Shown here piece by piece: positions 43,420 to 52,497 of a DNA stretch of 64,000 bases (positions are counted from its first letter, which is position 1; the number at the start of each line of letters is the position of its first letter). The translations under genes were made by a program, and so were the position numbers. The DNA comes from Chitinophaga cymbidii (lineage in GTDB: Bacteria > Bacteroidota > Bacteroidia > Chitinophagales > Chitinophagaceae). The notes beneath the pieces are model-generated. The model was not told the origin of the DNA. It worked only from the letters and a program-made list of their open reading frames with translations, and searched no databases. Location of the stretch: assembly GCF_007992715.1 (NCBI RefSeq), contig NZ_BKAU01000004.1:62001-126000 (forward strand), read 5' to 3'.

Positions 43420-44004
43420 TTGCAAGAGGGACTTTACATACAGGAATTTCAGAGAGGCGATCACCATGCCTTTGCTACTTGCTTCGACCGGTATCATGCA
43501 GCCCTGTGCTATTTTGCGAGGGGATTTTTACCGGATTCACCGGTGATAGCGGCGGATGTGGTGCAGGATGCTTTTGAGCGGCTGTGGGAGCGGCATGCGG
43601 ATTTCGCGCATGAAGCGGCTATCCGTTCTTTCCTGTATGTGACGGTGAAAAACGCGATCCTGGACATGCAGAAGCATGACAAAGTGGTGCGTAAATACTC
43701 CGCGATGCAGCGCACGGAGGCGGACATGCAGGATACCATGCTGGAGCGGATGATAGAGGCGGAGGCGCTGGCGGATGTGCACCGCGCCCTGCAAAAGCTG
43801 CCCGAAGGTTGCCGCAGCGTGCTCAATCTCGGGTATTTCCAGGGGTTGCGGAACGCGGAGATCGCGCGGCAGCTGCAGGTTTCCGTGAATACTGTAAAGT
43901 CCCAGAAGATGCGCGCCATCAAGCTGCTGAAAGAGCTGTTCGCCGGCTCCGCCAATACCAGCCTGATGGTTGCGCTGGTGCATATGGCGGCGCTGTTCCG
44001 TTAA
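43420..44004 (+). CDS. ECF sigma factor of PUL3
   Basis: The protein has 194 residues: region 2 (FATCFDRYHAALCYFARGF, AADVVQDAFERLWERHADF) and region 4 (LPEGCRSVLNLGYFQGLRNAEIARQL, VSVNTVKSQKMRAIKLLK). The reading frame has no ATG upstream of region 2, only a TTG at 43420 that gives MQEGLYIQEFQ; there is an in-frame stop at 43351. So a TTG start is the most likely, which is rare. The FecR gene follows after 52 bp. It should drive the susC operon at 45460 when released. Confidence 0.9.
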   Translation: MQEGLYIQEFQRGDHHAFATCFDRYHAALCYFARGFLPDSPVIAADVVQDAFERLWERHADFAHEAAIRSFLYVTVKNAILDMQKHDKVVRKYSAMQRTEADMQDTMLERMIEAEALADVHRALQKLPEGCRSVLNLGYFQGLRNAEIARQLQVSVNTVKSQKMRAIKLLKELFAGSANTSLMVALVHMAALFR

Positions 44005-44056
44005 TTTTTTTTCTTCCTCTTCCATCCTTTCCGTCCGTGTAGTCGTTTTATTGTGC

Positions 44057-45259
44057 ATGATGCAGCACGAAGATTCGCATTTTGAAATTTCGCACCTCCT
44101 CGCGCGGCTGATCGAAGGAACGATCACGCCGGAAGAATCAGCGCGGCTGGAGGCATGGCGGCAGGAAAGCCCGGCCAACGAACAGTTGTATCGCCGCATG
44201 ACAGATCCTGCGTACATCGCGGCGCAGCTGCGGGACTGGGAGGATGAGCATCATGTGCGCACAAGAGAGCTGCTGGTGAAAAAAGCGCGCGGTACCGGGA
44301 AGATCAGGATGTTCCTGCGGTATGCCGCCGCGGCTGTAGTGCTGATGCTGCTGGGCGGCGGCATTGTGTACCTGTTACAGCGGGATGCCCGGCTTTCCGC
44401 GCCGGCACAGGCGACGGAACAGCGAAACAATACGCCGGTCCCCCGCGGAAATGTGGCGAAGCTGATCATGAGCAACGGGAATGAGGTGCTGCTGCAGGGC
44501 AATGTGCTGCAGGAGTTCGAGGAAGCGGACGGTACGCGCATGCGGAACGGCGACAGCGTTCTGCGTTATAACGCCTATGCCGCGGCAGACGCCACGCCGG
44601 TTTACCATACGCTGAAAACCCCCAAAGGCGGCGAGTACGCGGTAATACTGGCGGACGGCACCACCGCCTGGCTGAATGCCGCGTCGTCACTACGGTTCCC
44701 TACACACTTTGAAGGAAAGGAAAGAGTGGTGGAGCTTTCCGGCGAGGCTTACTTTGAAGTTTCCGGAGACTCCAGGCGCCCTTTCATCGTGAAGACCGGC
44801 CGCTCCCGCGTGCGGGTACTCGGCACGGCATTTAACGTAAATGCCTATACGGACATGCCCGAAGAACGCACCACGCTGGCCAGCGGCGCCGTGCGGGTCA
44901 GTCCCCTGAAACAGGGCGCCGGCGTTGTGCTGCAACCCGGTTACCAGGCTAAGGTACAGCCGGGTGAAACGGTGAAGGTTTCCCGCGCGGACATGGAAGA
45001 GGCGCTGGCCTGGAAGAACGGGCTTTTTGTTTTCAACGCCGCTTCCCTGGGCGAGATCCTCGGCCAGATAGAGCGTTGGTATGATGTAGATATAAACTGC
45101 GAAAGCGGCATGGAACGGAAGTTCCATTTCACGGGCCGCATCCATCGTTATGAAGATATCACCGGTGTGCTGGAATTGCTGGAAATGACAGGAAAAGTAA
45201 AGTTCACGCTCGAAGGGCGCACCCTTAGCGTAACACCGGCCAAAGCAAGGAAATCCTGA
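44057..45259 (+). CDS. FecR-type anti-sigma factor of PUL3
   Basis: The protein has 400 residues (the second ATG at 44060 is also possible). It has an N-terminal region of about 75 residues (ISHLLARLIEGTITPEE), a membrane helix (YAAAAVVLMLLGGGIVYLL), the FecR domain (TPKGGEYAVILADGTTAWLNAAS, GEAYFEVSGD, VRVLGTAFNVNAY) and a C-terminal DUF4974-like part (WKNGLFVFNAASLGEILGQI, ELLEMTGKVKFTLEG). It links the periplasmic STN signal to the sigma factor. A conserved element and a hairpin follow its stop. Confidence 0.92.
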   Translation: MMQHEDSHFEISHLLARLIEGTITPEESARLEAWRQESPANEQLYRRMTDPAYIAAQLRDWEDEHHVRTRELLVKKARGTGKIRMFLRYAAAAVVLMLLGGGIVYLLQRDARLSAPAQATEQRNNTPVPRGNVAKLIMSNGNEVLLQGNVLQEFEEADGTRMRNGDSVLRYNAYAAADATPVYHTLKTPKGGEYAVILADGTTAWLNAASSLRFPTHFEGKERVVELSGEAYFEVSGDSRRPFIVKTGRSRVRVLGTAFNVNAYTDMPEERTTLASGAVRVSPLKQGAGVVLQPGYQAKVQPGETVKVSRADMEEALAWKNGLFVFNAASLGEILGQIERWYDVDINCESGMERKFHFTGRIHRYEDITGVLELLEMTGKVKFTLEGRTLSVTPAKARKS

Positions 45260-45277
45260 TTGCCGTAAGTAAACCAA

Positions 45278-45292
45278 AAAACAATCGTTATG
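45278..45292 (+). promoter_or_regulatory. Element shared by two fecR-susC spacers
   Basis: AAAACAATCGTTATG matches AAAACACTTGTTATG at 63633-63647 in 13 of 15 bases. Both lie shortly after a fecR stop and before an STN-type susC. It may be the site recognised by the ECF sigma factors. Confidence 0.4.
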
Positions 45293-45315
45293 TAGAAATT
45301 CGCCAGTTACAAAGG

Positions 45316-45346
45316 AAGCCGGGAAGGCTGCCACCTCCGGGCTTTT
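45316..45346 (+). terminator. Hairpin with short T-run in the fecR-susC spacer
   Basis: AAGCCGGGA and TCCGGGCTT pair with one mismatch over an 11-nt loop, and the last two T extend to TTTT. It may end the sigma/FecR transcript or act as an attenuator in the susC leader. Confidence 0.5.
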
Positions 45347-45459
45347 GAAGTGTAATCGTATTTATTCCGAAATGCCGGTTCCATGTAAGTTATGAAAATC
45401 ATCTTTCCGATGGGGGAAGGTATGCTTTGCCGTTCCACCACCGGATCAATCCTTCGTGT

Positions 45460-48400
45460 ATGCGAAACATCACCTTTCTCATGCTGGCATGCCTGTTGCA
45501 GGCATCTGCCGGCTATTCGCAGGATGTGCGCCTCTCGCTGGACCTGAAGGATGCCAATTTGTCCCGCTTGTTCGGCATCATTCAGCAGCAGAGCGACTAT
45601 AAATTCCTGTACAACCTGGAAGATGTCAACAATGCGCCGCCGTTGAACATCCGCATGAAAGACGCCACCATCCCGGAAATACTGGCCGCATGTTTCAAGG
45701 ATTATCCGCTCGGCTACCGCATCTCCAACAAAACCGTGGTAGTGGTGCCCCGCGAGGACGCACCCGCGCCCGCGCCGGAAACGCCCGTTAAAAAAAGTAC
45801 CGCCATCACCGTCAAAGGCACGGTCACGGACGACAAGGGGCAACCGCTGCCGGGCGTGACCATTTCACTGAAACAAAGCACGCTGGGCACCACCAGCAAC
45901 ACCGAAGGAAATTATTCCATCACGCTGCCGGACGGCAACGGAACGCTGATATTTTCCTATCTCGGGTTTGTAAAGCAGGAAGTATCCGTGAGCGGCCGCA
46001 CCGCTATTTCCGTGCGCCTGGTGAGAGATGTAACCGGTTTGCAGGAGGCCGTGGTAATCGGCTACGGCACCTCGCGGCGGGCGGACCTTACGGGCGCCAT
46101 CGCCACCGTATCCGCCGCTTCCTTTGAAAAGCAGCCCATCATCCGGGTGGAAGATGCATTGAAAGGCCGCGCCCCCGGCGTGCTGGTGCAGAAGCCGAAC
46201 GGCACACCCGGCGCGGGCATGAAGATCCGCATCCGCGGCGGCAACTCCATCACAGGCAACAGCGATCCGCTGTACGTGATAGACGGGATCATCGGCGGAG
46301 ATATCAGAACGCTGAACCCTAACGACATCGCATCGATGGACATTCTCAAAGACGCTTCCTCCACCGCCATCTACGGCTCGCGCGGAGCCAACGGCGTGGT
46401 GATGATCACCACCAGGAGCGGCAAACCGGGACGCAATGTGCTTTCTTTCGATGCTTTTTACAGCATGGATAAGGTCAGTAAAAAATATGACCTGCTCAAC
46501 GCCGCGGAATATATGGAAGTAGCAAATGTAAAGCAGGATGTGGACGGGCTGAGCCCCTTGTTCACGCCCGCGCAGATCGAGGAAGCGCGCCGTAACGGAG
46601 GCACGGACTGGCAGGACGAGATATTGCGCACCGGCGGAACACAGAACTACCAGCTGTCCTTCAGCGGCGGGAGCGACAACACCCGCTATTATATTTCCGG
46701 CAACCTCGCCGATCAGAAAGGCATTGTGGAGAATTCTTCCTACAGGCGCTACGGCCTCCGCGCAAATGTGCAGTCGAAGATGGGCAAGCGGCTGGACTTC
46801 AATCTGAACCTCTACGGCACCTTTGAAAAATCCCGGAACACTTATAGCTACGATGGCCGCAACACCGCGCTCGGAAGCGCGCTGATATTTTCACCCAACG
46901 TTCCCGTATGGGATACCGCCACAAAAGATTATACCCGTTCTCCTTCTTACGGGCCGATCACTTCCAACCCGGTGTTTTCCACCGATGCCTGGATATTCGA
47001 TGCCAACGTATTGAATGTGCTCGCCAGCACACAGCTTAATTACCGCATCACGGATGAGCTGTCCGTATCCATCAGCGGCGGCGTGAACGGCAACAATTAC
47101 AACAACCCCTACCTGAAAAGATATCTGCCCGGCAATAACCTGTCCAGCACGGAAGCCGGTTACGACAACGGCTTCACCTGGACCCTGCAGAACACCAACA
47201 TGCTCAACTATGCCAAAGTCTTTAACACTATTCACTCGCTGAAGGTCACGGCGGGTTATGAGCAGCAACTCAGCACCTCGAAATACAGCACAGCCTGGGC
47301 TACGGGGTTTCCGTCCATTGCACTCGGGTATAACGATCTTTCCCTGGGCGCCACGCGCAGGGTGGGCTCCGGTTATTCGCAATGGTCCCTGCAATCTTAC
47401 CTCGGCCGCGTCAATTATACGTTGAAAGACCGGTACCTGTTCACCGCAACTTTTCGCGCGGACGGCTCCTCCAAATTCAAAGGGGATAACCGGTACGGTT
47501 ACTTTCCTTCCGGCGCCTTCGCCTGGCGGATGTCTGAAGAACCTTTCATCCGCAACCTGAACGTCTTCAGCGATCTGAAGCTGCGAAGCAGCTACGGGCT
47601 GACCGGCAACCAGGCTATCGGTCCGTATAAAACACTCAACCTGCTGCAAACATTCGAAAGAGGCTATCCTTTCGACGGCAACAATTTGTCCGTGGGCATC
47701 GGCCCCGGTACGCCCGCCAATCCCGATCTGAAATGGGAAACCACCGCGCAGCTGGATATCGGTATCGACTTCGGTTTTTTCGGCGGCCGGCTGAGCGGCG
47801 CGCTGGATTATTATCATAAAAAAACAACCGACCTGCTGCTGGACGTGAACATCCCGGATTACAACGGCGGCGGCACGCGCACGAGCAACGTAGGCTCCTT
47901 GCAGAACAAAGGCATTGAACTGATGCTCAACGGCGTGGTGATCGAAAAAGAAAACCTGCGGCTGCAAACCGGTTTTAACATCAGCGCGAACCGCAGCAAG
48001 GTGCTGGACCTCGGCGGCGCCACGGAGATATATACCAACGGCGGTTATAACGTCGGCCTCAATCCGTTCATCGTAAAAGTAGGAGAGCCGCTGGGGCAGT
48101 TCAGGGGATATGTGTACCAGGGCGTATGGAAAACCGCCGAAGCGGCGGAAGCCGCCAAAGTGCAGCGGCAACCCGGTGATGCGCATTACCTGAATGTAAA
48201 TGGCGACGGAGAGATCAGCGGGCCGGACATGATGAAGATCGGCAGCGCCATCCCTGATTTTACCTGGGGCTGGAACACCACGCTGGAGTGGAAAGATTTT
48301 GATCTCAACCTGCTTTTGAACGGCATGCAGGGAAACGATGTCTGGAACTTTACCCGCTGGCTGCCCATGAGCTTCAGCACGGATGCGCGTTATGCCACGG

Positions 48401-48756
48401 CGCGGGAAGTGCTGCGCAGATGGACGCCGCATAACGAAAATACAGACATCCCCGGCATCACCACTTCCACCAACACGCTGCAACAAACCAGCCAGTTCGT
48501 GGAAGACGGGAGCTTCATCCGGCTGTCCAACCTCACACTTGGCTACAACCTGCCGCTGCCGCTCATGAAAAGCATGAAGATCAGCCAGGCAAGGTTTTAT
48601 GTAAGCGGACAAAACCTTTTTGTGATCACGAAATATAAAGGATTCGACCCGGAGCTGTCCACCACGCCCAACACCTCTGATGTGGCCGTGGGAATAGACA
48701 ACAGCACCTATCCGGCGTTCCGGACCTTTACCATAGGCGTAAGGCTTGTACTTTGA
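45460..48756 (+). CDS. SusC-type receptor with STN domain, PUL3
   Basis: The protein has 1098 residues. After a short signal peptide (ASAGYSQ) comes an STN domain (VRLSLDLKDANLSRLFGIIQ, about 22-95), a carboxypeptidase-D-like domain (TVKGTVTDDKGQPLPGVTIS, about 118-195), TonB box EAVVIGYGTSRRA, plug (RIRGGNSITGNSDPLYVIDG; ANGVVMITTRSGKPG) and barrel ending FTIGVRLVL. The ATG at 45460 starts directly at the signal peptide. It is the transport and signalling half of PUL3; the sigma/FecR pair lies upstream. Confidence 0.94.
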   Translation: MRNITFLMLACLLQASAGYSQDVRLSLDLKDANLSRLFGIIQQQSDYKFLYNLEDVNNAPPLNIRMKDATIPEILAACFKDYPLGYRISNKTVVVVPREDAPAPAPETPVKKSTAITVKGTVTDDKGQPLPGVTISLKQSTLGTTSNTEGNYSITLPDGNGTLIFSYLGFVKQEVSVSGRTAISVRLVRDVTGLQEAVVIGYGTSRRADLTGAIATVSAASFEKQPIIRVEDALKGRAPGVLVQKPNGTPGAGMKIRIRGGNSITGNSDPLYVIDGIIGGDIRTLNPNDIASMDILKDASSTAIYGSRGANGVVMITTRSGKPGRNVLSFDAFYSMDKVSKKYDLLNAAEYMEVANVKQDVDGLSPLFTPAQIEEARRNGGTDWQDEILRTGGTQNYQLSFSGGSDNTRYYISGNLADQKGIVENSSYRRYGLRANVQSKMGKRLDFNLNLYGTFEKSRNTYSYDGRNTALGSALIFSPNVPVWDTATKDYTRSPSYGPITSNPVFSTDAWIFDANVLNVLASTQLNYRITDELSVSISGGVNGNNYNNPYLKRYLPGNNLSSTEAGYDNGFTWTLQNTNMLNYAKVFNTIHSLKVTAGYEQQLSTSKYSTAWATGFPSIALGYNDLSLGATRRVGSGYSQWSLQSYLGRVNYTLKDRYLFTATFRADGSSKFKGDNRYGYFPSGAFAWRMSEEPFIRNLNVFSDLKLRSSYGLTGNQAIGPYKTLNLLQTFERGYPFDGNNLSVGIGPGTPANPDLKWETTAQLDIGIDFGFFGGRLSGALDYYHKKTTDLLLDVNIPDYNGGGTRTSNVGSLQNKGIELMLNGVVIEKENLRLQTGFNISANRSKVLDLGGATEIYTNGGYNVGLNPFIVKVGEPLGQFRGYVYQGVWKTAEAAEAAKVQRQPGDAHYLNVNGDGEISGPDMMKIGSAIPDFTWGWNTTLEWKDFDLNLLLNGMQGNDVWNFTRWLPMSFSTDARYATAREVLRRWTPHNENTDIPGITTSTNTLQQTSQFVEDGSFIRLSNLTLGYNLPLPLMKSMKISQARFYVSGQNLFVITKYKGFDPELSTTPNTSDVAVGIDNSTYPAFRTFTIGVRLVL

Positions 48757-48770
48757 AAAATTGCAGGACC

Positions 48771-50237
48771 ATGAAAAAACTGAAAATATTCGCCGTTGGC
48801 ATGCTGTTATTGTCCGGCTCCTGCCAGAAGCTGGATGAGAACCTGCAAGGCTCTCTCGTGAACGAGGTGTTCTTTCAGACGGAATCCGACCTGGATGCAG
48901 CCGTCACGGCCATCTACAGCCGGCTGGTCAGCGATCCCTGGAATGGCTTCGGATCTACGCGGGTGTGGGTGCCGCTGATGGGAGCGGATGACCTCACCAC
49001 TTTGTCCGGCGGCAACAAGCAGGACTTCAAGGAGTTCGACCTCTTTGCCGGCACCTCCCAGAACGGCGCGATGCGCAGCTCCGGCTGGCGCATTCCTTAC
49101 TCCGTGATCTACGCCGCCAATAACGTGATACAGAACTATGAGAAGGTCAATGCCTCCAACCCTGACAATGTAAACAAACTCGTTGCGCAGGCCCGTTTCC
49201 TGCGCGCTTTTTCCTATTTCTGGATCGTGCGGATCTTTGGCGATATCCCGCTGATCACATCTGTCGAGATGGATTATAATGCAGAAAAATCTTCCGTGAA
49301 GGACGTGTACGATCTCATCGTGGCGGACCTTCGGTTTGCGGAAGACCACCTTCCGCCAGAATGGCCCGGCAACCCTGGCAGGCCCACGGTGTGGGCAGCC
49401 AGGTCTTTGCTGGCGCAGGTATACCTGACCATGGCCGGATGGCCGCTGAAAGATGAAACGAAGTACGCATTGGCCGCCGCGGAAGCGAAGGATGTGATCG
49501 ATCATTCACCGCATGACATCCTGGACAATTTTGCCGACATCTGGCTGCTGAGCAATGAGAACAACGAGGAAATTGTGTGGGCCATACAATTCTGTTCGGT
49601 GGAAAAGTGCAACAGCCCTTATTACATGACGCAGGGCGGCTACACCACCATGCCATCGGAAGAATCCGGCTGGGACGATGTGTTCTTTGAACTCGGGTTC
49701 TATAAAAGATTTCCCGCCGGTTTGCGGAAAGATGCTACTTTTCATACGCAGTTCACCAACGGCATCAGCTTTGAGCAGAGCAGCACCAAACATCCCTACA
49801 TTGCGAAATACAGGGATGGCGCGGAGAAAGGGAAGGCTTCCTATGAAAACGACTACATGACTTCCCGGAATATGAACTACCTGCGTTTTGCCGAAGTGTT
49901 GCTGATCTATGCGGAAGCGCAGGCGATGGCGGACGGAACGCCTGACAGCGAAGCCTATAAGGCCATCAACCGCGTGCGTGACCGCGCGGGACTGGATGAC
50001 CTGACGCCGGGCCTCGGCAAGATGGCCTTCCGGGATTCCGTGATAGCGGAACGCGGATGGGAGCTGGCTGCGGAATTTTCCCGCTGGTTCGATCTTGTGC
50101 GGACGGAAAAAGTAGAAACGATAAAAAGCCTCAAAGATCCGCTGGACATGCAGCCGGTGGTAGAGGTTACCAAAAAACAATATCATTCACCGATCCCTGA
50201 TTATGATGTATTGCTGAACCCGAACCTCGCAAAATAG
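48771..50237 (+). CDS. SusD-type lipoprotein of PUL3
   Basis: The lipoprotein has 488 residues; the signal ends LLSGSC. The family blocks are FLRAFSYFWIVRIFGDIPLIT and SVIAERGWELAAEFSRWFDLVR, and it ends YDVLLNPNLAK. The latter shape (WFDLVR) is of a SusD subgroup different from those in PUL1 and PUL2. It is an outer-membrane partner of the SusC just upstream (gap 14 bp) and ends the transport part of the operon. Confidence 0.92.
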   Translation: MKKLKIFAVGMLLLSGSCQKLDENLQGSLVNEVFFQTESDLDAAVTAIYSRLVSDPWNGFGSTRVWVPLMGADDLTTLSGGNKQDFKEFDLFAGTSQNGAMRSSGWRIPYSVIYAANNVIQNYEKVNASNPDNVNKLVAQARFLRAFSYFWIVRIFGDIPLITSVEMDYNAEKSSVKDVYDLIVADLRFAEDHLPPEWPGNPGRPTVWAARSLLAQVYLTMAGWPLKDETKYALAAAEAKDVIDHSPHDILDNFADIWLLSNENNEEIVWAIQFCSVEKCNSPYYMTQGGYTTMPSEESGWDDVFFELGFYKRFPAGLRKDATFHTQFTNGISFEQSSTKHPYIAKYRDGAEKGKASYENDYMTSRNMNYLRFAEVLLIYAEAQAMADGTPDSEAYKAINRVRDRAGLDDLTPGLGKMAFRDSVIAERGWELAAEFSRWFDLVRTEKVETIKSLKDPLDMQPVVEVTKKQYHSPIPDYDVLLNPNLAK

Positions 50238-50283
50238 GATAGGAACTAATGTCCGAAGATGGGCATCAACAGGAAGTTTTTAA

Positions 50284-52497
50284 ATGGACATGATAAAAAT
50301 GAATGTATTTACAAGGATATGCCTGTTTTGCCTTTGCGCCTTTTTTCAAGCGCAGGCACAGCAGGCCGCATGGACCTATACAGATGGCGGCCTGCATTTT
50401 GAATGGAATATTACGGACGATCATGCCAAACTTTCGGAAAAGCCCGGTGGTGCTGTAACCTGGCAGGGCGGGCTGCTACCTTCGTTCTGGATAAAGGACG
50501 GCAAGGGGCAGTTCCGCTATCTGAAAGCCCGCGTGCGGGGAACGCTTCCCCCGCTCAGCGGCAAGGTGACAACAGTGCCGCTGGAGCTGGGAAACGCCGG
50601 TACCGGTACGCTGTTGCTGGAGCGCGCCCCCTGGGGCATCCGCATCAGCAGGCTGGAGATCAGCTGGCGGGGCAAAGTGCCGCAGATCGTTGAAATGTAT
50701 ATCGGGGCCACAACCATTCCCGCTAACGCGGTGAACGTTAAACCCGTATGGGACCGGCCTTTTCTGCCCGGCTGGCAGTCGATGGGCTATTGTGTGCCCG
50801 GTGCGAAAGCCGGAACGGTGCAGAGTTATTTTCGGATGTGGGATTTCGGGCAGCCGGATATTGCGCTCGGCAATTTCGGGCCTTCTATGAGCACGCCGTA
50901 TGGCGCCGCTTTCCCGCGCCCTGTGTTGTTTGCAGCGATGGGCAACGGCCACGCATGGATCAGCATCGGCGCCGGCAGCGTGCCGGACGGCGCCATGACG
51001 CTGCAAATACGCGGCAGCCGCGGCTGCTTTCAGTACCTCTGCCGGGAAGACCTGTGGGGCGCGCCTCCTTCACAGAGCCGCACCTGGAACGATCTGCTGC
51101 GAATCACCATAGACACCTCCGCCATCGGCGCGTTCCATAAATACTACGCTTCCTTTCCGGTTGACCCGGATAAAAAAGTAGCACCGGTATCATCCGTGTG
51201 GAACACCTGGGGCATGTGGCGGCTGAAGAAATACCCGATCCGGCCCATCGCGGACTTTATGGAAAATATGAGCAACGAAATGATGGTGCTCGACGATCCC
51301 TGGGAAACATCGCAGGGCTCCGGCCAGCCGAACCTTCAGAAGTTCCCCGATTTTTTTGCGGACGTGGATTATATCCGTCGGAAGAACACGGAGATCGGAA
51401 TCTGGGAAACGGTGGGATGGATAAAAGATACGGCCGCGGCGGGGCTTGGCGTGCATGATCTCATTGTGGATACGGCAGGAAAACCCTGCCTGGCCAATTG
51501 GAATTTTGATCCTTCCGGCGATGCCTATTATTGTCTGGATGTCAGCTCACCCCGCACCCGCGCTTTTTTACAGGAAAGAACGCGGAAGGTGATGCGTACC
51601 CTGAAGCCGCGGCTGATCAAGCTCGATTTCGGATATGGCATGCCTAACCCGAACATGGGCGCGCCGAGAGACCCGAAGTACCGCGGCGAGCGCTCTTCCT
51701 GGGAAATGGTGCGGCTCATTGCGGAAGCGGCAAAAAGCATCGATCCGGAAGTTATCATCCTGTATTACGGCATCAGCCCGCTATGGGCGCCGCTGGTAGA
51801 CATGGTGTCACTCGACGACCAGGGCGACCTGTGGTACGATACCCGCCAGGGTCATGCCGAATGGAGCATGTGGGCTTCATTGTTGTCGCAGCAGAACGTG
51901 GCCATCAGCGGTTCTTCTTCTTACGAATGGAGAACGGACGATGAAGTACTGATGAATACCATTATTCTTGGATCGCCCGGCGCGGTGCTGCCCACAGAGC
52001 TCGAAAACGGCGATCCCGTTCCGGACCGCTTCCTGAACCGCCGGCTGGCGGTGAATAAATGGTACCGCCGTACTATCCTGTGGAAACCCGCATGGCTCAA
52101 CAGTCACACCGGCAGTATGGAAGCCCCGCCGCGCCTTCGCTGCTGGGGCAGGCTGGAACATTTCGCCGGAAAAGATGTGCTCACGGCATTGACGTTAAGG
52201 GAAGATGATCATAAACAGTTGGCAGACATCCAGTGGTCCGGCAACTGGGGCCTCGTTGCGCAGGATGACCGGGCGGTGACCGCTTCGGCGCGGCTGGCCG
52301 TGATCCCTTTCAGTGAAGGAAAGCTGAACATACCCTGTGCCCGCAAACCTTCGAAAGTAACGAAACTCAATATGCAGGGCACTACGTCCGCGGATAACTG
52401 GTCATGGTCGCAAGGCCGACTCACCATTACCGTAACGGCGGCACAACTGGATAATACCGCCGGGTTTCTCGTAGAAAGCGAAATTGTTGAACGATGA
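50284..52497 (+). CDS. Secreted GH36-like (clan GH-D) hydrolase
   Basis: The protein has 737 residues (a start at 50299 would keep the signal peptide). After an N-terminal beta-sandwich of about 270 residues, a TIM barrel shows PVSSVWNTWGMWRLKKYP, MVLDDPWE, RLIKLDFGYGMPN with the putative nucleophile at about 448, and MVSLDDQGDLW with the putative acid/base at about 511 or 512. This order, with lysine two residues before the nucleophile, is seen in alpha-galactosidase-type enzymes of clan GH-D (GH27, GH36) and related GH31-like enzymes. The family is not certain. Its stop overlaps the next start (ATGA). It would remove alpha-galactosyl or related units in PUL3. Confidence 0.84.
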   Translation: MDMIKMNVFTRICLFCLCAFFQAQAQQAAWTYTDGGLHFEWNITDDHAKLSEKPGGAVTWQGGLLPSFWIKDGKGQFRYLKARVRGTLPPLSGKVTTVPLELGNAGTGTLLLERAPWGIRISRLEISWRGKVPQIVEMYIGATTIPANAVNVKPVWDRPFLPGWQSMGYCVPGAKAGTVQSYFRMWDFGQPDIALGNFGPSMSTPYGAAFPRPVLFAAMGNGHAWISIGAGSVPDGAMTLQIRGSRGCFQYLCREDLWGAPPSQSRTWNDLLRITIDTSAIGAFHKYYASFPVDPDKKVAPVSSVWNTWGMWRLKKYPIRPIADFMENMSNEMMVLDDPWETSQGSGQPNLQKFPDFFADVDYIRRKNTEIGIWETVGWIKDTAAAGLGVHDLIVDTAGKPCLANWNFDPSGDAYYCLDVSSPRTRAFLQERTRKVMRTLKPRLIKLDFGYGMPNPNMGAPRDPKYRGERSSWEMVRLIAEAAKSIDPEVIILYYGISPLWAPLVDMVSLDDQGDLWYDTRQGHAEWSMWASLLSQQNVAISGSSSYEWRTDDEVLMNTIILGSPGAVLPTELENGDPVPDRFLNRRLAVNKWYRRTILWKPAWLNSHTGSMEAPPRLRCWGRLEHFAGKDVLTALTLREDDHKQLADIQWSGNWGLVAQDDRAVTASARLAVIPFSEGKLNIPCARKPSKVTKLNMQGTTSADNWSWSQGRLTITVTAAQLDNTAGFLVESEIVER

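Noticed and set aside
43361..43546. Short + strand ATG frame ahead of the PUL3 sigma factor
   Set aside because: It is in another frame than the sigma domains and has no continuation; probably chance, though it could be a leader peptide.
46891..48612. - strand open frame of 573 codons
   Set aside because: Antisense shadow of the PUL3 SusC barrel; no protein-like sequence.
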